A DNA stretch of 64,000 nucleotides. It comes from Suillus spraguei (lineage: Eukaryota; Basidiomycota; Agaricomycetes; Boletales; Suillaceae). The DNA is taken from positions 20,593 through 84,592 of the forward strand of contig JABCPU010000295.1 of NCBI GenBank assembly GCA_016800925.1, in the 5' to 3' direction. Below, in pieces: positions 1-13,400 of the stretch. A program made the position numbers and the translations under genes. The notes under the pieces are model-generated. The model saw only the letters and a list, made by a program, of their open reading frames with translations, was not told the origin of the DNA and did no database searches. Positions within the stretch are counted from its first letter, which is position 1. Each line of letters starts with the position of its first letter.

Positions 1-1204
1 GAACAGTGCACATGAAATCCTTCTTTTTGTTATATATTAGCAAGCCACCCAATCCCATTGACGTCGCAGTCGGAGAGAACGGATCTACGGGCACTTGCAC
101 TTTGATAATCATGGGCTTCTGTTCAAAGGACATTTGGGTATACGGAGCGTTTTGGGACGGTTTGGACTTGGGACTCGAAAGGCCGAGGGCTTCGCGAGTG
201 AAATCAGCACGAGATATTGTAGATGAGAAGTTGCATAGGTTGGCTTTAGTGTGACTGTGGTTGATGTGGAGAATGGTTGACATAACGGTTTATGGGTTTT
301 CCAATGCATACCTGATATAAATCGTGAGTTAATAAAATCCATGGACATGGCGGTAAGGGTCTCTTACGCTGGCAGTCAGACGAGCAATATCGGACTGTGT
401 GACATCGTGCACACTGCTTGAGGCCTCTCCCTTTTTTCTTGCAGTATTCGCATTCCTTTTCTTCCCATAGTGCTTTCTCCCCTGATCGCTTCCTTTCCCA
501 CCGGCGAACCGCCGCCGTGACTTGAGGACCAAACACAACACATAACGCACGGGGAGAATCACCATTCCCGTCCTTAATATCCAGATCAGCGTTATGCTCC
601 ATTAAAAGATCTAGGATTGGTATGTCTTGTCCTTGGAATGGGAAGAAGAGAGGGACCTCGCCATAACGGTTTTGGGCATTCGGGTTGGCTCCACCTTTGA
701 GAAGTGCCTTGGCGAGGTCAAAATGTCCAAGCGGAGGAGTACATGCATGGTGGAGGGCTGTGTGGCCGGATATATCCGGCAAATCCGGTGGTGCACCGCA
801 CTGAAGAAGATAGTTGATAACGTCAAGATGCTTGAGAGAATTTGGAGCAATTCCTCTGATTCGCTGTGCGCCGAGAACAGTAAATGAAAGAAAGCCAATT
901 TTGAAGGGTGTTTCAGCCTCTGTTATGTCAGGAGCAACCCCTCCACTGACTGCCTTGACTGGGGAATCAGTATTTCAGCCATGACTTGGAGATAGAGACG
1001 AACAGCTTTCACGTCTTGAATTTGACCAGTCATACATGCGAATGCGAATGGCGAAAGTTTATTAATATCCAATTCGCCGAACTCTGCATACTCAGCGTTA
1101 GTGTCGTTCTCAGATGGGCTGGAGAAATGACAGGTAGAAACTGTCAATCAGAACCCGTGAAACTCACGTGTCTGAAACATATTCCTAAGTTTCTCGCTAC
1201 CCAT
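1..1204 (-). CDS. Ankyrin-repeat / MYND zinc-finger protein (3' truncated by window)
   Basis: Reading right to left, exons encode ankyrin-type helices (NKLSPFAFACMTGQ, then HLDVINYLLQCGAPP and GHTALHHACTPPLG, then GANPNAQNRYGE). A MYND zinc finger follows: CEYCKKK, CARC, YCSSDCQ, then HWKTHKPLC. The last pair is joined across a clear 56-nt GT...AG intron at 367-312. MYND fingers bind zinc and mediate protein contacts; the molecular role of this protein is unknown. Another intron is clear at 1167-1119 and a short one is likely near 999-959. The start is unresolved: an ATG at 1204 does not keep frame into the next exon. Downstream of the MYND, the frame used to about 235 differs by one base from the frame that then stays open to the left edge (FEQKPMIIKVQVP, LLIYNKKKDF), so a small indel near 205-235 or a missed intron is needed. 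The gene continues beyond position 1. Confidence 0.7.
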
Positions 1205-4200
1205 TTTAATGCTAATATAGCCTGGCTGCTTGAGGATTATCTCCATTTCCGCCGTCACTTTGAGTCCGCCATAACCTGGCGTGTCACGGTTTACCAAATT
1301 ATCATGGTACCGGTGAGAACATAACTTAAGGACCTGCTAAGAGGAGTGTTCTCACCTTGTTCCATATCAACCAACTGTATCTGAATCTCCGTTCAGTTAA
1401 AAGGATTGCACAGAGGGTCACTGACGCTTTGACGGAGTGGCTTACTGGCAAGTCGCTAGTGATTCGAGGTTCAAAACGCATGCACTGAATGTGGGACATT
1501 TACGTAAAACCAGTTCGTACCACAGATGAATCAACCTACTTAAGTCGAATTTCTGATATGTGATGGCAGACCTGCACGGCCGGTGCGCATAGGCACATAT
1601 TCTTAAGTGCTTCTTTCTCATTCTCATGAACTCCGAATCTGTCGCGGTCCCATGGCAAGGCTTAAGTATTTTCCTCTGTCACCGGTCTTCACGTGGCCTC
1701 TTGCTATATATTGCTCGTAACTCCAAATAACTATTCTCCAAGGCCCCCGGTTTCCCTCTATGATGTTCGACCGTTAAACTCACTGGCAGGACCCTCCTGA
1801 GTCAAATTATTACGCACGGGTTGGAACTTGGGAGCCACCAGACAAGGGTGGTCACGTGCCACTGATAGCGTTCTAACTTCTGGCGCATTTGGAGGGTAAA
1901 ATTCAAGTATGCACTATCTAAAAATGTAACGAGCCAGAGGAGCTAATTTTTGAACATGTCAACCAGGAATTTTGACCTTCGGCAACTTCTGCAGGACCGT
2001 AAGGGCAGTAAGTGCATGCTACTGCTTCTCTGCATCAGGAGAAAACCTGCACACTCCACCACGGTCGCCTATAAGCGCTTTCTTTCTGAAGTTATGGTTT
2101 ATTGAGGCGTGAGCGTGAAGGTAGAATGCGCGCTACCGACATGTGAAATGTAGCACTACCTTTGGAATATCACAATTCGAGTCGTGTGACTAGTCATGAG
2201 GCTCATGTCACCAATCATTCACTAATTTTTACTTTTAAAATTTTCACAATGTGAACCGGCACGCTCTACTTGGTACAGTACAAGTATTATATCAACTGCG
2301 TAACACCTAACTATTAAATTCTAATTGGTCACCCGAAGTTCTAAGTTAATAATGACGCCCGACATAGGCAAAAATCGGACAGACATTTTGTAATATACTT
2401 TAAAGTACTGGATTGCCTCTGCGAGGCGCCAAACAGGTTTGAAAGCTTGAAGGCTTCCCACCATATTGTGAGGGCCGAACTTCGGGCCGGAGCAACATCT
2501 GATCAGTATCACGTGCAAAATTCAACCTTATTTCCTCCGGGAATAAGGTCCACACATGTCCACACAGACACTCCCTCATAGTTCGCCCTCAAGGGTGGGA
2601 AGCCTTGAGCCTGGGCGCCAAGTAGGCGACAAACGGACAAAGAAAATGTAGGTTTGGTGTCTTAAATTATAAATAGGCATATTTTTAGCCGGGGGCCTCT
2701 CCGTTGCCAACAAGCGCACACCTCTAAAATCATTTGTTGCACTCAGTCTCACATGCCATATAACATTCAGATCAGTCATGGAATACCGGTACGTACGTAG
2801 CAGTTTTTTCCCGCAACAACGTGGTCTAATCGAGTAGTTTATGGCTTGCCAGCTTCGGTACCGAGTTTTGTAGCCCCAAAAGTCACTGGTTTATTCACAC
2901 TCTACATCATGACGCCATTAGAATATTATACAGACTCGTGGAGGTCCTATCTGGGTGCGAATTCTTACGATTTTCGACTTGCGAATGGGCAACGCCTGGA
3001 AAAATGTGAATGCGCAGCACCCTTTATCGTTTAGTTTTACCAAATGGTGTTTTTGTTGCACTGATTCATCTTGCGATGTAAAGTTATCGACCATTTCAAA
3101 ATGAAATTCACAGAACCCTAGGATCAAGACCAAGATGTAGCAAAATTGCCCTTTAGGCTACTTGTTGCCGCGTCATCTTCTAGCCTTCAGTCCAGCAAGC
3201 ACTATATATAATAGAGCTGTGGTATACAAGATAAAAATGGGTCAACCTATTTTAGATAACCCGTTCATTTTTGGCATGATACTCTCTTCAGCCGAATTCA
3301 TTATGCCTCTCTTTAGTCGTACCATGTGCACTCCAAACTGGGTTCGATGTTCACTGGGCCCCGCTGATACTCGTGAAGGTAGAAGTGGTAATGTCGTATT
3401 TTCTGACCGCCAGTTGTATCATGATAAAGATAAACGAAGTTTGAAAGAAGATGAGTTGCCAGTGGTCGCATTCATCTCATATAAATACACCAATCTGATC
3501 CCAGCTGTATCTAGGCTTGTCTACGATTCAACGCTGCTGTGGGACACCTGTCATTATCAGGATAAATTTGAATATGCCATCTGCGCGGGCATGCCTGTGC
3601 ACAGGATCCTACCGTTCTGTGGGCCTCACCTGTGTGCTGGGAAGCCACCGTTTCAGGGAGGGAATAAACCGGTAGTGCCCATTTCATTGTCCAGGCTCGA
3701 AAACGTTTTTTGGAACGCTTAATTACTCGCAGTGAACTTCGACTTGTTCTCATGTCCAAGTGCTGGTTGAGGCCAGGCGCGTGGCTTCTCGAACGGTGCC
3801 ACTCGACCGGATGGACTACATTGCCTATTCCCTATCCACATCCATGGGCCAGCTACCCATTCATCCTAAATATTCATACCGCAATCACAATCACGATGTG
3901 GTCAGAAGCAAACTCAGCTATCATTCCCAAATCTATTTCGAGTCTCTTTCGGAGCTTGAAGTGAAGAATTCAATCCTTTTCTGGCACGGCAAAAGCTATT
4001 TCTCTCCGTAAAATGTTTCAACTACAGTCTCAATGATGTGACGCCCGTATTCCAGACTCGGTTTTCGTGTTTTGCGCAAAAATAACCTATACTAGTCATG
4101 AGGTAAAACCGATGTGATTTCCCAGCCCTCGGATTCTCACGTCAACTACAGACTGACAATTGACCTGTTCAGTTTGTCAGCTTTTCATCACGGTTCGGGT

Positions 4201-5127
4201 AAGTTGTAATTTTGATGAATCTCTGCGACTCAGTCTGGTAAAAATTTCTCAAATGAAGTCATGGATTGCACTAATTCAGCCATGTTGTCGCAGTGTCAAC
4301 ATCCGAATTCAGAAACATTACCCCTCCAAACATGCATTGATAGCAATTCAAAAGCACGTTGTTTGGTTAAACACCTTGATAATTGTTGTTCAGGGGTAAG
4401 CAGCCCAATTGGAACTGTACTTGGCATCATGTAGTGACAATGACAGAGGATCAGGACATTTGCTGGGTACTCCGCGATAGTCAAGTCTGGACATTTGACG
4501 CAAGGACCAACCATCAGGAAGATGATTCGATGATGTAGTCATGACGGAAGATGTCAACCGCATGCCAATTTGTTGGAACTAATCCCTTCGGCATGCTTAT
4601 TCGGTAGTAGTCTGACACACCCTACTTTTCGTGGGGGAATTTACGTGGATGAATGCTCAAGCTGCAACCCACTCTCATGTAGGACTCGGATACTGTGTTT
4701 GCTTGTGGCAGCGTGATACTCAACATAGCTTGCATCTAATGACCTTCTCTAGGACGTAGTTCATGCGCTAGCGAAGTTGTTCGAATTGACTACAAAAACC
4801 GATAATATCGCACGAGCTTTTCCGACCACTTAATTTTGGTATGTGAGAAGGTTCGCCGATCTATCTTCCCTGCCTATTTGGACGATCGGCTGATCGGTAC
4901 AGGGGGGTTTTCGCGACAGGAAGAACTTTGGCGCGCGAAACGCTCAGGAGCGGGTACCTGATTGCGGCCCATCGAAACAAGGTTTGTTCGTCTCATGTCA
5001 AGACTGTATTATCCACGTTTTTCGAGATCTCCGTTTCCGCTCAGCGTCCATGGCAAACTTGCCTGAGACTATAAAACCCTCTCGTTTGAGTGGCGGGTTT
5101 TGACCACTATCTCAGACCACACCTAAA
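1205..5127. other. Gene-poor stretch, no supported gene
   Basis: About 3.9 kb without a recognisable protein. The longest open frame is 186 codons at 3162-3722 (+), with no motif I recognise and no clear splice context. It may be chance or a decayed gene. No LTR, terminal inverted repeat or tRNA was seen. Confidence 0.4.
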
Positions 5128-6479
5128 ATGGCGCACTATTCCAATTCACCTATTGTCCACAACGGACCTCCGACACACCCTGCATTACGTGAGTCATCAT
5201 TTCCTCCTCCCCAGTGGCGTTGTGTCTTAGAAGTTACAAAGATGTCCGGGATGCCAAAGATGCGCACGTTATCCTCGAGGCTGTGCGCCTCAATATGTTG
5301 CCGTTGGTCAAGCGGCGACTTTCTGCTTCAGAAAGAGAGCAGTTATCCTCCGGGAACGTCTTCGTCTGGGAGGAGGCTGAGAACGATGGAGGACTCCTAC
5401 GCTGGACAGATGGGCGCAGATGGTATTCAATATTGTCTTATATATAGATGTTGTCATGACCTTGTGTCTCCTAGGTCGCAAAGTCGGATGCGCGGCGACT
5501 ACCTATTCTACGAGGAGAAGATGGAGACAACTCAGGAAGAGAAAGATGCGAAAGCTGCTTTAAGGTAATTTGTTGCGGTTTGAGTCGGCATCTTTCTTAG
5601 TGTACTCACTACACCATAGGGCGCTTCGTACTGCAGATCCACTTGCCGTGGCACCTCCAACAAATAGACGAAAAGATCGTCCAAATCGTCCAAATGGTTT
5701 GACGAAACAGACTTATTCTGCATTAGTCTACCTTCCGGGCTCAAGTCTCCCGCGTAAATGGCATGTCGTTGCATATTTCACAGTGAGCCTATTCTCCACG
5801 ATACAAGAAGACCTCTTGTTCATTACCACAACAGGGGGATGACTATGTTCGACTTCCTGTCATCGAGAGTTACGATTACCTCCGAAATTTGAGAGTTCCA
5901 GGTGGCATCTTTGTCTCCAGCAAAACCAACGGATCTAGCGCCGATCGCTTCTCTTATACCACTGATGGAATGGTGCCATACAATTCGGCAGGTCATGTAC
6001 GTGGCCATCCAAGTCAGTATTCCATGATGCAAGGGACCCCAAAACGCCCAATTTCTTCCGCTTCTTCGTCATCATCAATACCTTTATCTCCTACCCAGCA
6101 TCATCCAAGACATCTACCGTCATCGGGCGCCGCCATGGGACCTGGACGTGCACAGACGTCTTTACCCAGCATTTCGGTCCTGACCGGTCTACGTGATACT
6201 CTAGACGCTCGACAACCTCGTTCCTCACAATTTGTGCAACTCGGACATCCCTCTCCAACAACTTACAGCCCTTATCCGCAGAAGACAGACGAGTACTCAG
6301 TAGTTTCAAAGTCATATTATAATACTTCTTCCGTCCCGGACGTTAGTATTTTTTTTTTTTACCTCGGACATTACAGACAAGCCCTGCATTCATTTTCCTC
6401 ACCTATCTTGTTATTTGTATCCATACTCTTCCTGACCGTGCCAATCTCCCCGGCCGGCGTGACAAGGCATCATAAATAG
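5128..6479 (+). CDS. WOPR-domain transcription regulator (Gti1/Pac2 family)
   Basis: Five exons join in frame: 5128-5188, 5215-5422, 5475-5564, 5620-5782 and 5835-6479, all with GT...AG introns of 26-55 nt. The product opens MAHYSNSPIVHNGPP and carries both WOPR halves. WOPRa reads DAHVILEAVRLNMLPLVKRR, SGNVFVWEE and LRWTDGRRW, then SQSRMRGDYLFYEE. WOPRb reads LTKQTYSALVYLPG, KWHVVAYFT, then the LPVIESYDYLRNL segment. WOPR proteins (Wor1, Ryp1, Pac2, Gti1) bind DNA in the nucleus and control morphogenetic switches. The C-terminal region is Ser/Pro/Gln-rich and looks disordered. A possible last intron (GTTAGTA at 6340 to TTACAG at 6375) would remove a T-run and end the protein a few bases earlier at a TAA. 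The short first intron (26 nt) is unusual and could be misjudged. Confidence 0.88.
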
Positions 6480-8013
6480 CACATCAACGGCGCTCGGTCC
6501 TCAGACAAGTCCCATAAGCCAGGACCGAGGTAATGGAGATTTCATTTTTGAGTTTCAGACTCTCGATGCAGCGTCGAGCCACACACTCGAGAGTGGGCAG
6601 GGGAGAAAAGAATTCTGCTCATAGGGCTTCTAGGTTGGTAATTGCGTGGTCCAGCTCTGGTATCACACCAGAGTTGCATCCTTCACATCGATTATAATTA
6701 TTCACCAGCTCACAAGTGCCAGAGCTGATCTCCATTCGCTTAGTGTTTAACATGCTCGGCCATCTCCAGCACTGCGGGGCTTCCTATCTCATCCTGTTCT
6801 ATCAGGTCTCCACTTTGATGATCTAAATCTGTACGAGTTATTTCAACTTATTTGTCACCTTCCTTGAAGGTTCCATGTGGCGACCGTGTGGCACCGTGAC
6901 GATAGTGAGCTTCTTCAAGAGTAGTGCCATATCCTCATTTCCATTTGGAATTATGGGTCCACACGCCGTGCACATTCTTCGGATCCATTCAGACTTTGGC
7001 CTCGTAATCGATTCGAATTCATATGATATGGTATGGTGCATCGTGCACTCGTGACTACGTTGCGCTACTAGTACCACGTTGGGAATAAGCCAAGGTCTGG
7101 GCTAAAACGGTCACAACTTATCAGTAGCTCATGCCAGTGGGAACTTGATAGAACAGACCTGGATTGATCTTCAGGGTCTGAATGAGTGATATAGTCCGCA
7201 GCGAGAACAGGACGCGAGAACGGGAAGCCATGATAGCATAAACAAAAAAGTGGCCAGCGCTATGTGAGTCCTCGTCTATTTTCCCTCATCAGTTAATCTT
7301 ATCACTACGGATTGCATCCATAGAGTGTATCATCATTATGAATTGATATCCAAGCATTAGTGAGCTGACTGGGAAGTTGGACACTTAACTAAGGCTTCGC
7401 ACTGAATTTCATCCAATAGCTCTATCCTCTCCAGAGATGATCTTGTCACTTTCGAGATTTTCGTTGCACTGCCTCCACAGTGTTCTAATAAGATTTTCGC
7501 TACTGGAGTGTCCCATGCTTTGTGTGCCTCGGAATTCCCCGGGATCCCCTCCGAATACCTCCACCTGTTCATGAACAATTCTCTCATCAGCATGCAGGTA
7601 TTCTGAAAAAAAAATGCTTGCGACAATTGATGCCATGAAATGGTCATTTGTGCCATTTTCATTTGACGACTGCCTGGTCACGAGTTATTACCCCGTTTCT
7701 CATTTATTCTTTCACCCGCATGGAGCACATTTGGTTTTCTGTTACGGACAGACTCGGATATGATCAGGCACACCTAAGTATAAGTGCCGGCGGCAGTATC
7801 ATTGTGGCAAATGCCTAAACTATTTGGCCACAGCCAATCAGACGTTCATTATACTTGTTTTCAGATAAGGCTCGTGATTGGTTACCAGTAAGACAGTATC
7901 GGACAATAACAGCAGTCAATGAATCCCTTTCTTAGCCCTGCTTGACATGACACAATTACAACACTTGGTGTGTACGCGGTGCTGAAGGAAAACAATCGCA
8001 GCCCCGTGGTAGC
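6480..8013. other. Intergenic, nothing recognised
   Basis: Only short overlapping open frames occur here (for example 7357-7662, - strand). None shows a domain, a splice pattern or a paralogue elsewhere in the window. Confidence 0.5.
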
Positions 8014-10159
8014 TTACACTCCGCCATGCATTATCCGTTTACCCTCTTCCACTTTGTCATCCTTGCCGCTCATCTTCCCAGCGATTATCTTTGCCTCACC
8101 TCGGAGTTTATCCAGGAAGCTCACTCGATGTTCTTTAGGGCTGTCTGCAACGCTCGCTGGAGGTGCAGATGCTGGCGATACGGGAGACTCAGACTGAACT
8201 TCCGCCTGGCTCGTGCTTTCGACAACGCGCGGTGGGTGCAATTTCGCTGGGTGGTAATCGGTCTCGTAACCTCCTATGCGTGCTCCAGCTCGATGGGTGT
8301 GTTTGGTGTCCTCATCGCTACCCCTGTCACCAGTTACCTTGCCTTCCGAATCGCCTTTCCTATTCTCAACGCTTTCATTCTTCTTCAATTCTTCATCCCC
8401 AGGCTGCTGCGGTACTTTGGCCCCTTGACCGTGCGAAGGAACTTCCTTGTTATCGCGAGCCTTGTCCTCGACGTCCGCTAAGTTGGAACGCAATCAGTTT
8501 ATAAAACAAGCGTTGAACGACATGTACATGCCTTCCTTCGGTGACTCACCAGCGCCTACTGCACCTCCTGCCTCGGCGGTTTTGGGAACCTTACTCTCCG
8601 TTATCTTGCCTGGTGGCTGATCACGTATCTGAGCCGCTGCTACAGCGGCTGAGCCGACATCAGCTGTTTCGGAATCGTCTGACTGTTGCCCTTCTAGCAC
8701 TTCGTGTTTCGGAGTGTGATCAACGGACACGGGCTTTATATCAGAAAGCTTTGCGGGATACAGATCTGATTGCTGAGTAGGTGGTTTTTCCAGTTGTTGA
8801 GGGTCTATCTGCGTCCCATGCTGGCTGGACTCAGCCGGAGAGGACAGATCCTTCGAAAGAATAGTCGTCAGATTCTAGATGTAACAAGGGATAACAGACA
8901 AACGACCAAGTCCAACTGTCCAAGGAAGGTCCAACAGAGGTTGACAACAAAGCAGGGCATTATCAAGAAAATCCCGAAGTGATAAGCATGGCATAATCAG
9001 CCATCCCCGCATCAAGTCCAAAGGCCCAGAATAAAAATCTCGACATCTTAACATTTGTAGAGACGATCCGAAAAGTAGCCAGGGGGATTTCAAATACGTT
9101 AATTGAATGTCGGGACAGAATAACTTGGTACGATCATGATCGTACCTGTCAGTGTCTGGTAATAAGCCCGCGACAATGCAGCATGCCATGCTCCTGCGAA
9201 ACTTCAACGAACAAATCGGAATGAAGAAGACGCCAGTCGTCGAAAGGCAGTGCGATAAAGAGAACGAAGAAGGCAAAAGAGAAGTAAAAGAGACTAGCCC
9301 AATCCACCTATCATCATAGTTTCGGAGTCGGCGCCGAAAATGCAGTGAATATGGCTCGTCCAAAAATAAACATCACGAAAGAAGGAAATACGTCAAGGTG
9401 GAGGCAGACTTGACTTACTTCTGGCTTCGCAGCAACCGCAGCAGCACCGGGAAGAAATGTACTCTTTGGTTGGTTATCATCTCGTGTTTGAGACTCGTCC
9501 TTTTCCAATTTTTCTGGTCTTTGAGCATTTTTCCATGCCCGCTCATCGGGTAGTAAGGCAACGCTAGATTCTGAGATAGTTCCTGGCAGAGAACCAACAC
9601 CGCCAACGTGTTCGTGAGGCTGAGCACCCTTTAGCTCTGAACTCGGAAGAGAAGTAGATATTTTCTGGTCAAACTCGGACTTGGTTTCTTGAGGCTGAGA
9701 ATTGTCATTGGCTGGTAAAACGTCAGGACAGCTCAAGCACACGATAGGGGTGTACGCACGCCAATAGGAAGCCACAGTATTTTTGACGCCCTGACGAATA
9801 GGTATAGCTGCCTGACTGGCATACCCGATGGTGCGCTCCACAAGCCCGGGTTCCGGAATGTCCTGCTTCTCTGTTTGAACAACTGAGGAGGCAGCTGCGG
9901 GGCCCTCAGACTCATCGCCATGGGACTGTTGCTGCAGCTCTTGCTCGAGTTCTCTGGGATAAGAGCCCGGAAATTCTTGACCTGGGGCGGTCAGGTTCGT
10001 CGTAGTTGTGATGGGGTGTTCAGTTTTCGGCGTCGCCTTCATGGTGGGATCAGGGGTAACGACGTCGGACTGAGACATGGATTTGGTTTCGCTCGCCCAG
10101 TCGGTAGGGGGCGTGCCAGCTTGTGTAGGTGTAATTTTCGGTGGTAAGTCGCTCGTCAT
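8014..10159 (-). CDS. Conserved-looking basidiomycete protein, function unknown
   Basis: Three exons: 10159-9419, 8874-8550 and 8477-8014. They join in phase (GAA|GTAAGT to CTAG, and GCTG|GTGAGT to TTAG). The product is about 510 residues, rich in Ser, Thr, Pro, Glu and Gln, and mostly low-complexity. Two ordered-looking stretches stand out. The first is ERTIGYASQAAIPIRQGVKN in exon 1. The second is a charged C-terminal segment with VSFLDKLRGEAKIIAGKM and EEGKRIMHGG. I associate such a C-terminal segment with unnamed basidiomycete proteins, from memory only. There is no signal peptide, membrane segment or catalytic motif. The first intron is 544 nt, about ten times the local norm, and may hide a small exon. 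A start at MTSDLPPKITPT is the first ATG of the long open frame. Confidence 0.75.
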
Positions 10160-10443
10160 TCTAGGTTGTCAACGGATGCGTCAGAGCAGAGACGAGGTTT
10201 TATAGTAATTTATACTGCCACCCCAAGAGTGACGTCACATTGCGGGAACTAATGACGATCGCGAAACCTATTATGGGGCAGCGCCCCAAAGACCAACCAT
10301 TAGTATCACTCCACTGCTCGACTACTAAAAGCCACATCGCTCACAACTTGCTCAATAATAAGATACATATGAAGGGAAAATTTACAGGTGGCGAGTCAGC
10401 AAAGTGTAGGCTGCAGGCCAAATCAAATGCATACTGCTATGCT

Positions 10444-13400
10444 CTATGTGGTCTGCAAGGATTCTAGTTTCGCCCGTGTTTCAGCCATTTCTTCCTCCCA
10501 GGCTTTCCAGGCCTGGGGCTCCTTTTCCCAATGTTCATGACACTCATGGCATCGTATGTAGTAAGCTGTACTCGTAGCACCATACCCCAACAACACACTG
10601 CAGAATCAGAGATACGTCAGACGAATCCTATCAAGTCGAACTTCATCGTGCACTTACAATTCGGGCAGCACTTCCCCGACAGCATCGATATCCCCTTCAG
10701 GCATACAGTCTTCGCAGAACGCTTGTGGGCATGTTTGGCACCTACACGATCTTAGATCGAGTTGTTGTTGAAGACATTTACGCACCTGAATAGCATTCCT
10801 CCTGCCTCAGCAGTGGAGCGATCGCAAGCTGAGCACTTGTGCTGGGGACAATAGACCATAGGTAGCTTGCGGAGTTGCGCTTTGGTGATACCATGGCACT
10901 TGGGGTGAAATACTGGTGATTTGGTGTCAAGGGCAAGCTAAAACACACACTCGTTTAGGCTCACCTCGGGGGCACAAGGTACAGAGGATCATGTCGCCGC
11001 CATCTCGACAATAAATGCACCAATCCTCTGTTTCATGTTTTGCTTTCGACTTCTTTTTTGAGACCGGACTTATTTCCTCTGGCTGATAAAGGTACGAGTC
11101 AGTACATCTTTCCGTAAGGAACACTACACGAACCGCGCTCTGGCCCATATGATCGGCGATGACTGTGATTCCATCTACCACAACCGTCCTGTCCATGTGC
11201 GCCCGTTTCTGCAGTTCCTGCCACTCCAGCGCAATCTGATGATTGTTTTGTGCGCGTCTAATGAGTTTGCCCTCGAAGAGTCTGCTCTGAACTTGTGCAA
11301 TACCACTAAGAAGCTTTCGCTCCTCTTCCTCTGCATCGAGTAGCGTTCTCTCATCAACGTCCATGTCTTCAACAGTATCATGCGAAGACACCGTCTCTTT
11401 CTTCAGCTTCGCATCCCTTACTTCTTCCCGCTGTCGTGAGTCGTCGAGAATTTCTTGGATTGGGGCTTTGAGGAATGTCCCCAAGTCCATGCCCATATCC
11501 GACCGAGACAAGGCGCTGCTACCCTTGCGCAAAATTTCCAGAAGCTCTGTAGTCTTTAGTTGGGTATTATCCTCATTGGGAGAAGATGACGAAGTTGAGG
11601 AAGACATGACTTTTAATGATAGAAACATTTTACGACGAATGCGGTCGAGCATCTGATCCTCGACACTCCCGCGACAAATCAGGCGGTACACCTACAAGAA
11701 CAATGTTTGTAAGGTGAGCTGTGACATAACATCGCACACACCTTGACGGTTTTCGTCTGACCAATGCGATGGGCCCGAGCAATAGCTTGCAAATCGTTCT
11801 GTGAATGTTCCAGCGGATATCAAGTAAATCTGCCACAGAACACTCACCTGAGGATTCCAATCACAGTCACACATGATGACGGTTGATGCTTTTGTAAGAT
11901 TTATACCTACTGAAGTGTAAAAAATAAGAGCTTTGCGAGTAATGCTTCACGTACCAAGTCCACCCGCTTTGGTCGAAACAAGGAAGACTTGATATGCTAA
12001 ACATTTTTCAGCACAAGGCGTATAATGATTAAAACTAAGACCGTACGAGAGTTCTCTTGTTGAAACTACAGACAGAGGCATCAACGAGCGGCTAGCAAGG
12101 TAAGAAAAGCATCCCCACTAGTTTGATATCAAGATTCCGCCGAGGGCGGGTTGTTCCACCATCCAGACGAGCGTATGGTATTGACCGCAATTCCATGTAA
12201 TCCTCCAGGAGATCGAGCATGCTAATACCTTTGCATCAAGTGTATCAGCCAGAAGTATAGTCGCCATTTACCTTGTCCATTGCTACGACTGCTCGTCAGT
12301 CTCGGGCTGACGTAAGTATTTTTATTTCGAAGAACTCACAGAAAATATCAATACACGTTCTCCTTTGGGGAGGGTATCGGCAAGAACCTTGTCAATGACA
12401 ATGAGTTTTGAGGACGAGGCAACGATGTGTTCGCCAATAATATACGGCGAAGGGGATGCGTCTTTTACCAGATATGGGCTGTTGTCTACTCTGAGCAGCA
12501 TTCACAAAGAGACCAAAATACGACCTACTGATCACAGACTTTACGCAGCTGCATCAACAGATTCATGAGCTTTCGCCATCCTTGTTGGTGTTGTAAGCAC
12601 ACGACAACGATAAGCAGGCACAATTCGAGGTCTCACTGTTTGTCTCTCCAGAAGCATTCCGGTTTATCACTGACGCGATGTGGGAAAAGACTTCCTTGCG
12701 TCCCTCATTCAATAGGCCATCCTCCTCTGTAAATATGTCTGCTAGGTCCATTGTATCCATTCGCGTTAACATTCTATAAGTCCAGAACCTCTGTGCCTCC
12801 GTCATGGGTATGAATAAAGTAAGTTCCTCGCGTGGTGGTACGGCTATATCGACGTTCGCCTTGGTGCGGCGCATCATAATGATAAGCAAGAGCTCCTGCG
12901 CAGCCTTCAGGAATGGTATCGAGTACGAGCCACGAGAGAGGTCAAAGGACTCGTGAAACAATCGCTGTGAAGGAGGAGTGAATATGGTCGGGTATAGCCA
13001 ACTTAAAAGGCCCCATAGTTCGACCAAATTATTTTGTACAGGCGTTCCGGTAAGGACTGGCAGGATACGCCGGTGAGGTGACAAAATATAATACAAAAGG
13101 AAACACCTTACTGAGTCGATACAGGGAACCTATGCCACGGACTTTGTTGAAGAGGTTGGTATCGGAATTCTTGATCCTGTGTCCCTCGTCAAGAACACAA
13201 TAGAACCATCGTCGGCTCTTGAACCAACTGTCCTCACAAACATACGCCTCATAAGTCGTGATGCATAAATCGAATTTCATTTCATCGTTCCTGACACTGT
13301 TCTTAAGTCGATCTCTCTCTGACTGACTGCCGTGGAAGCGAAATACGCGCAATGAGGGTACCCAGCGGGCAGCTTCCTAAATAGATGACCAACATAAGAA

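Noticed and set aside
3162..3722. 186-codon open frame on the + strand
   Set aside because: No recognisable motif, odd composition, no splice or promoter context; kept only as a note in the gene-poor stretch.
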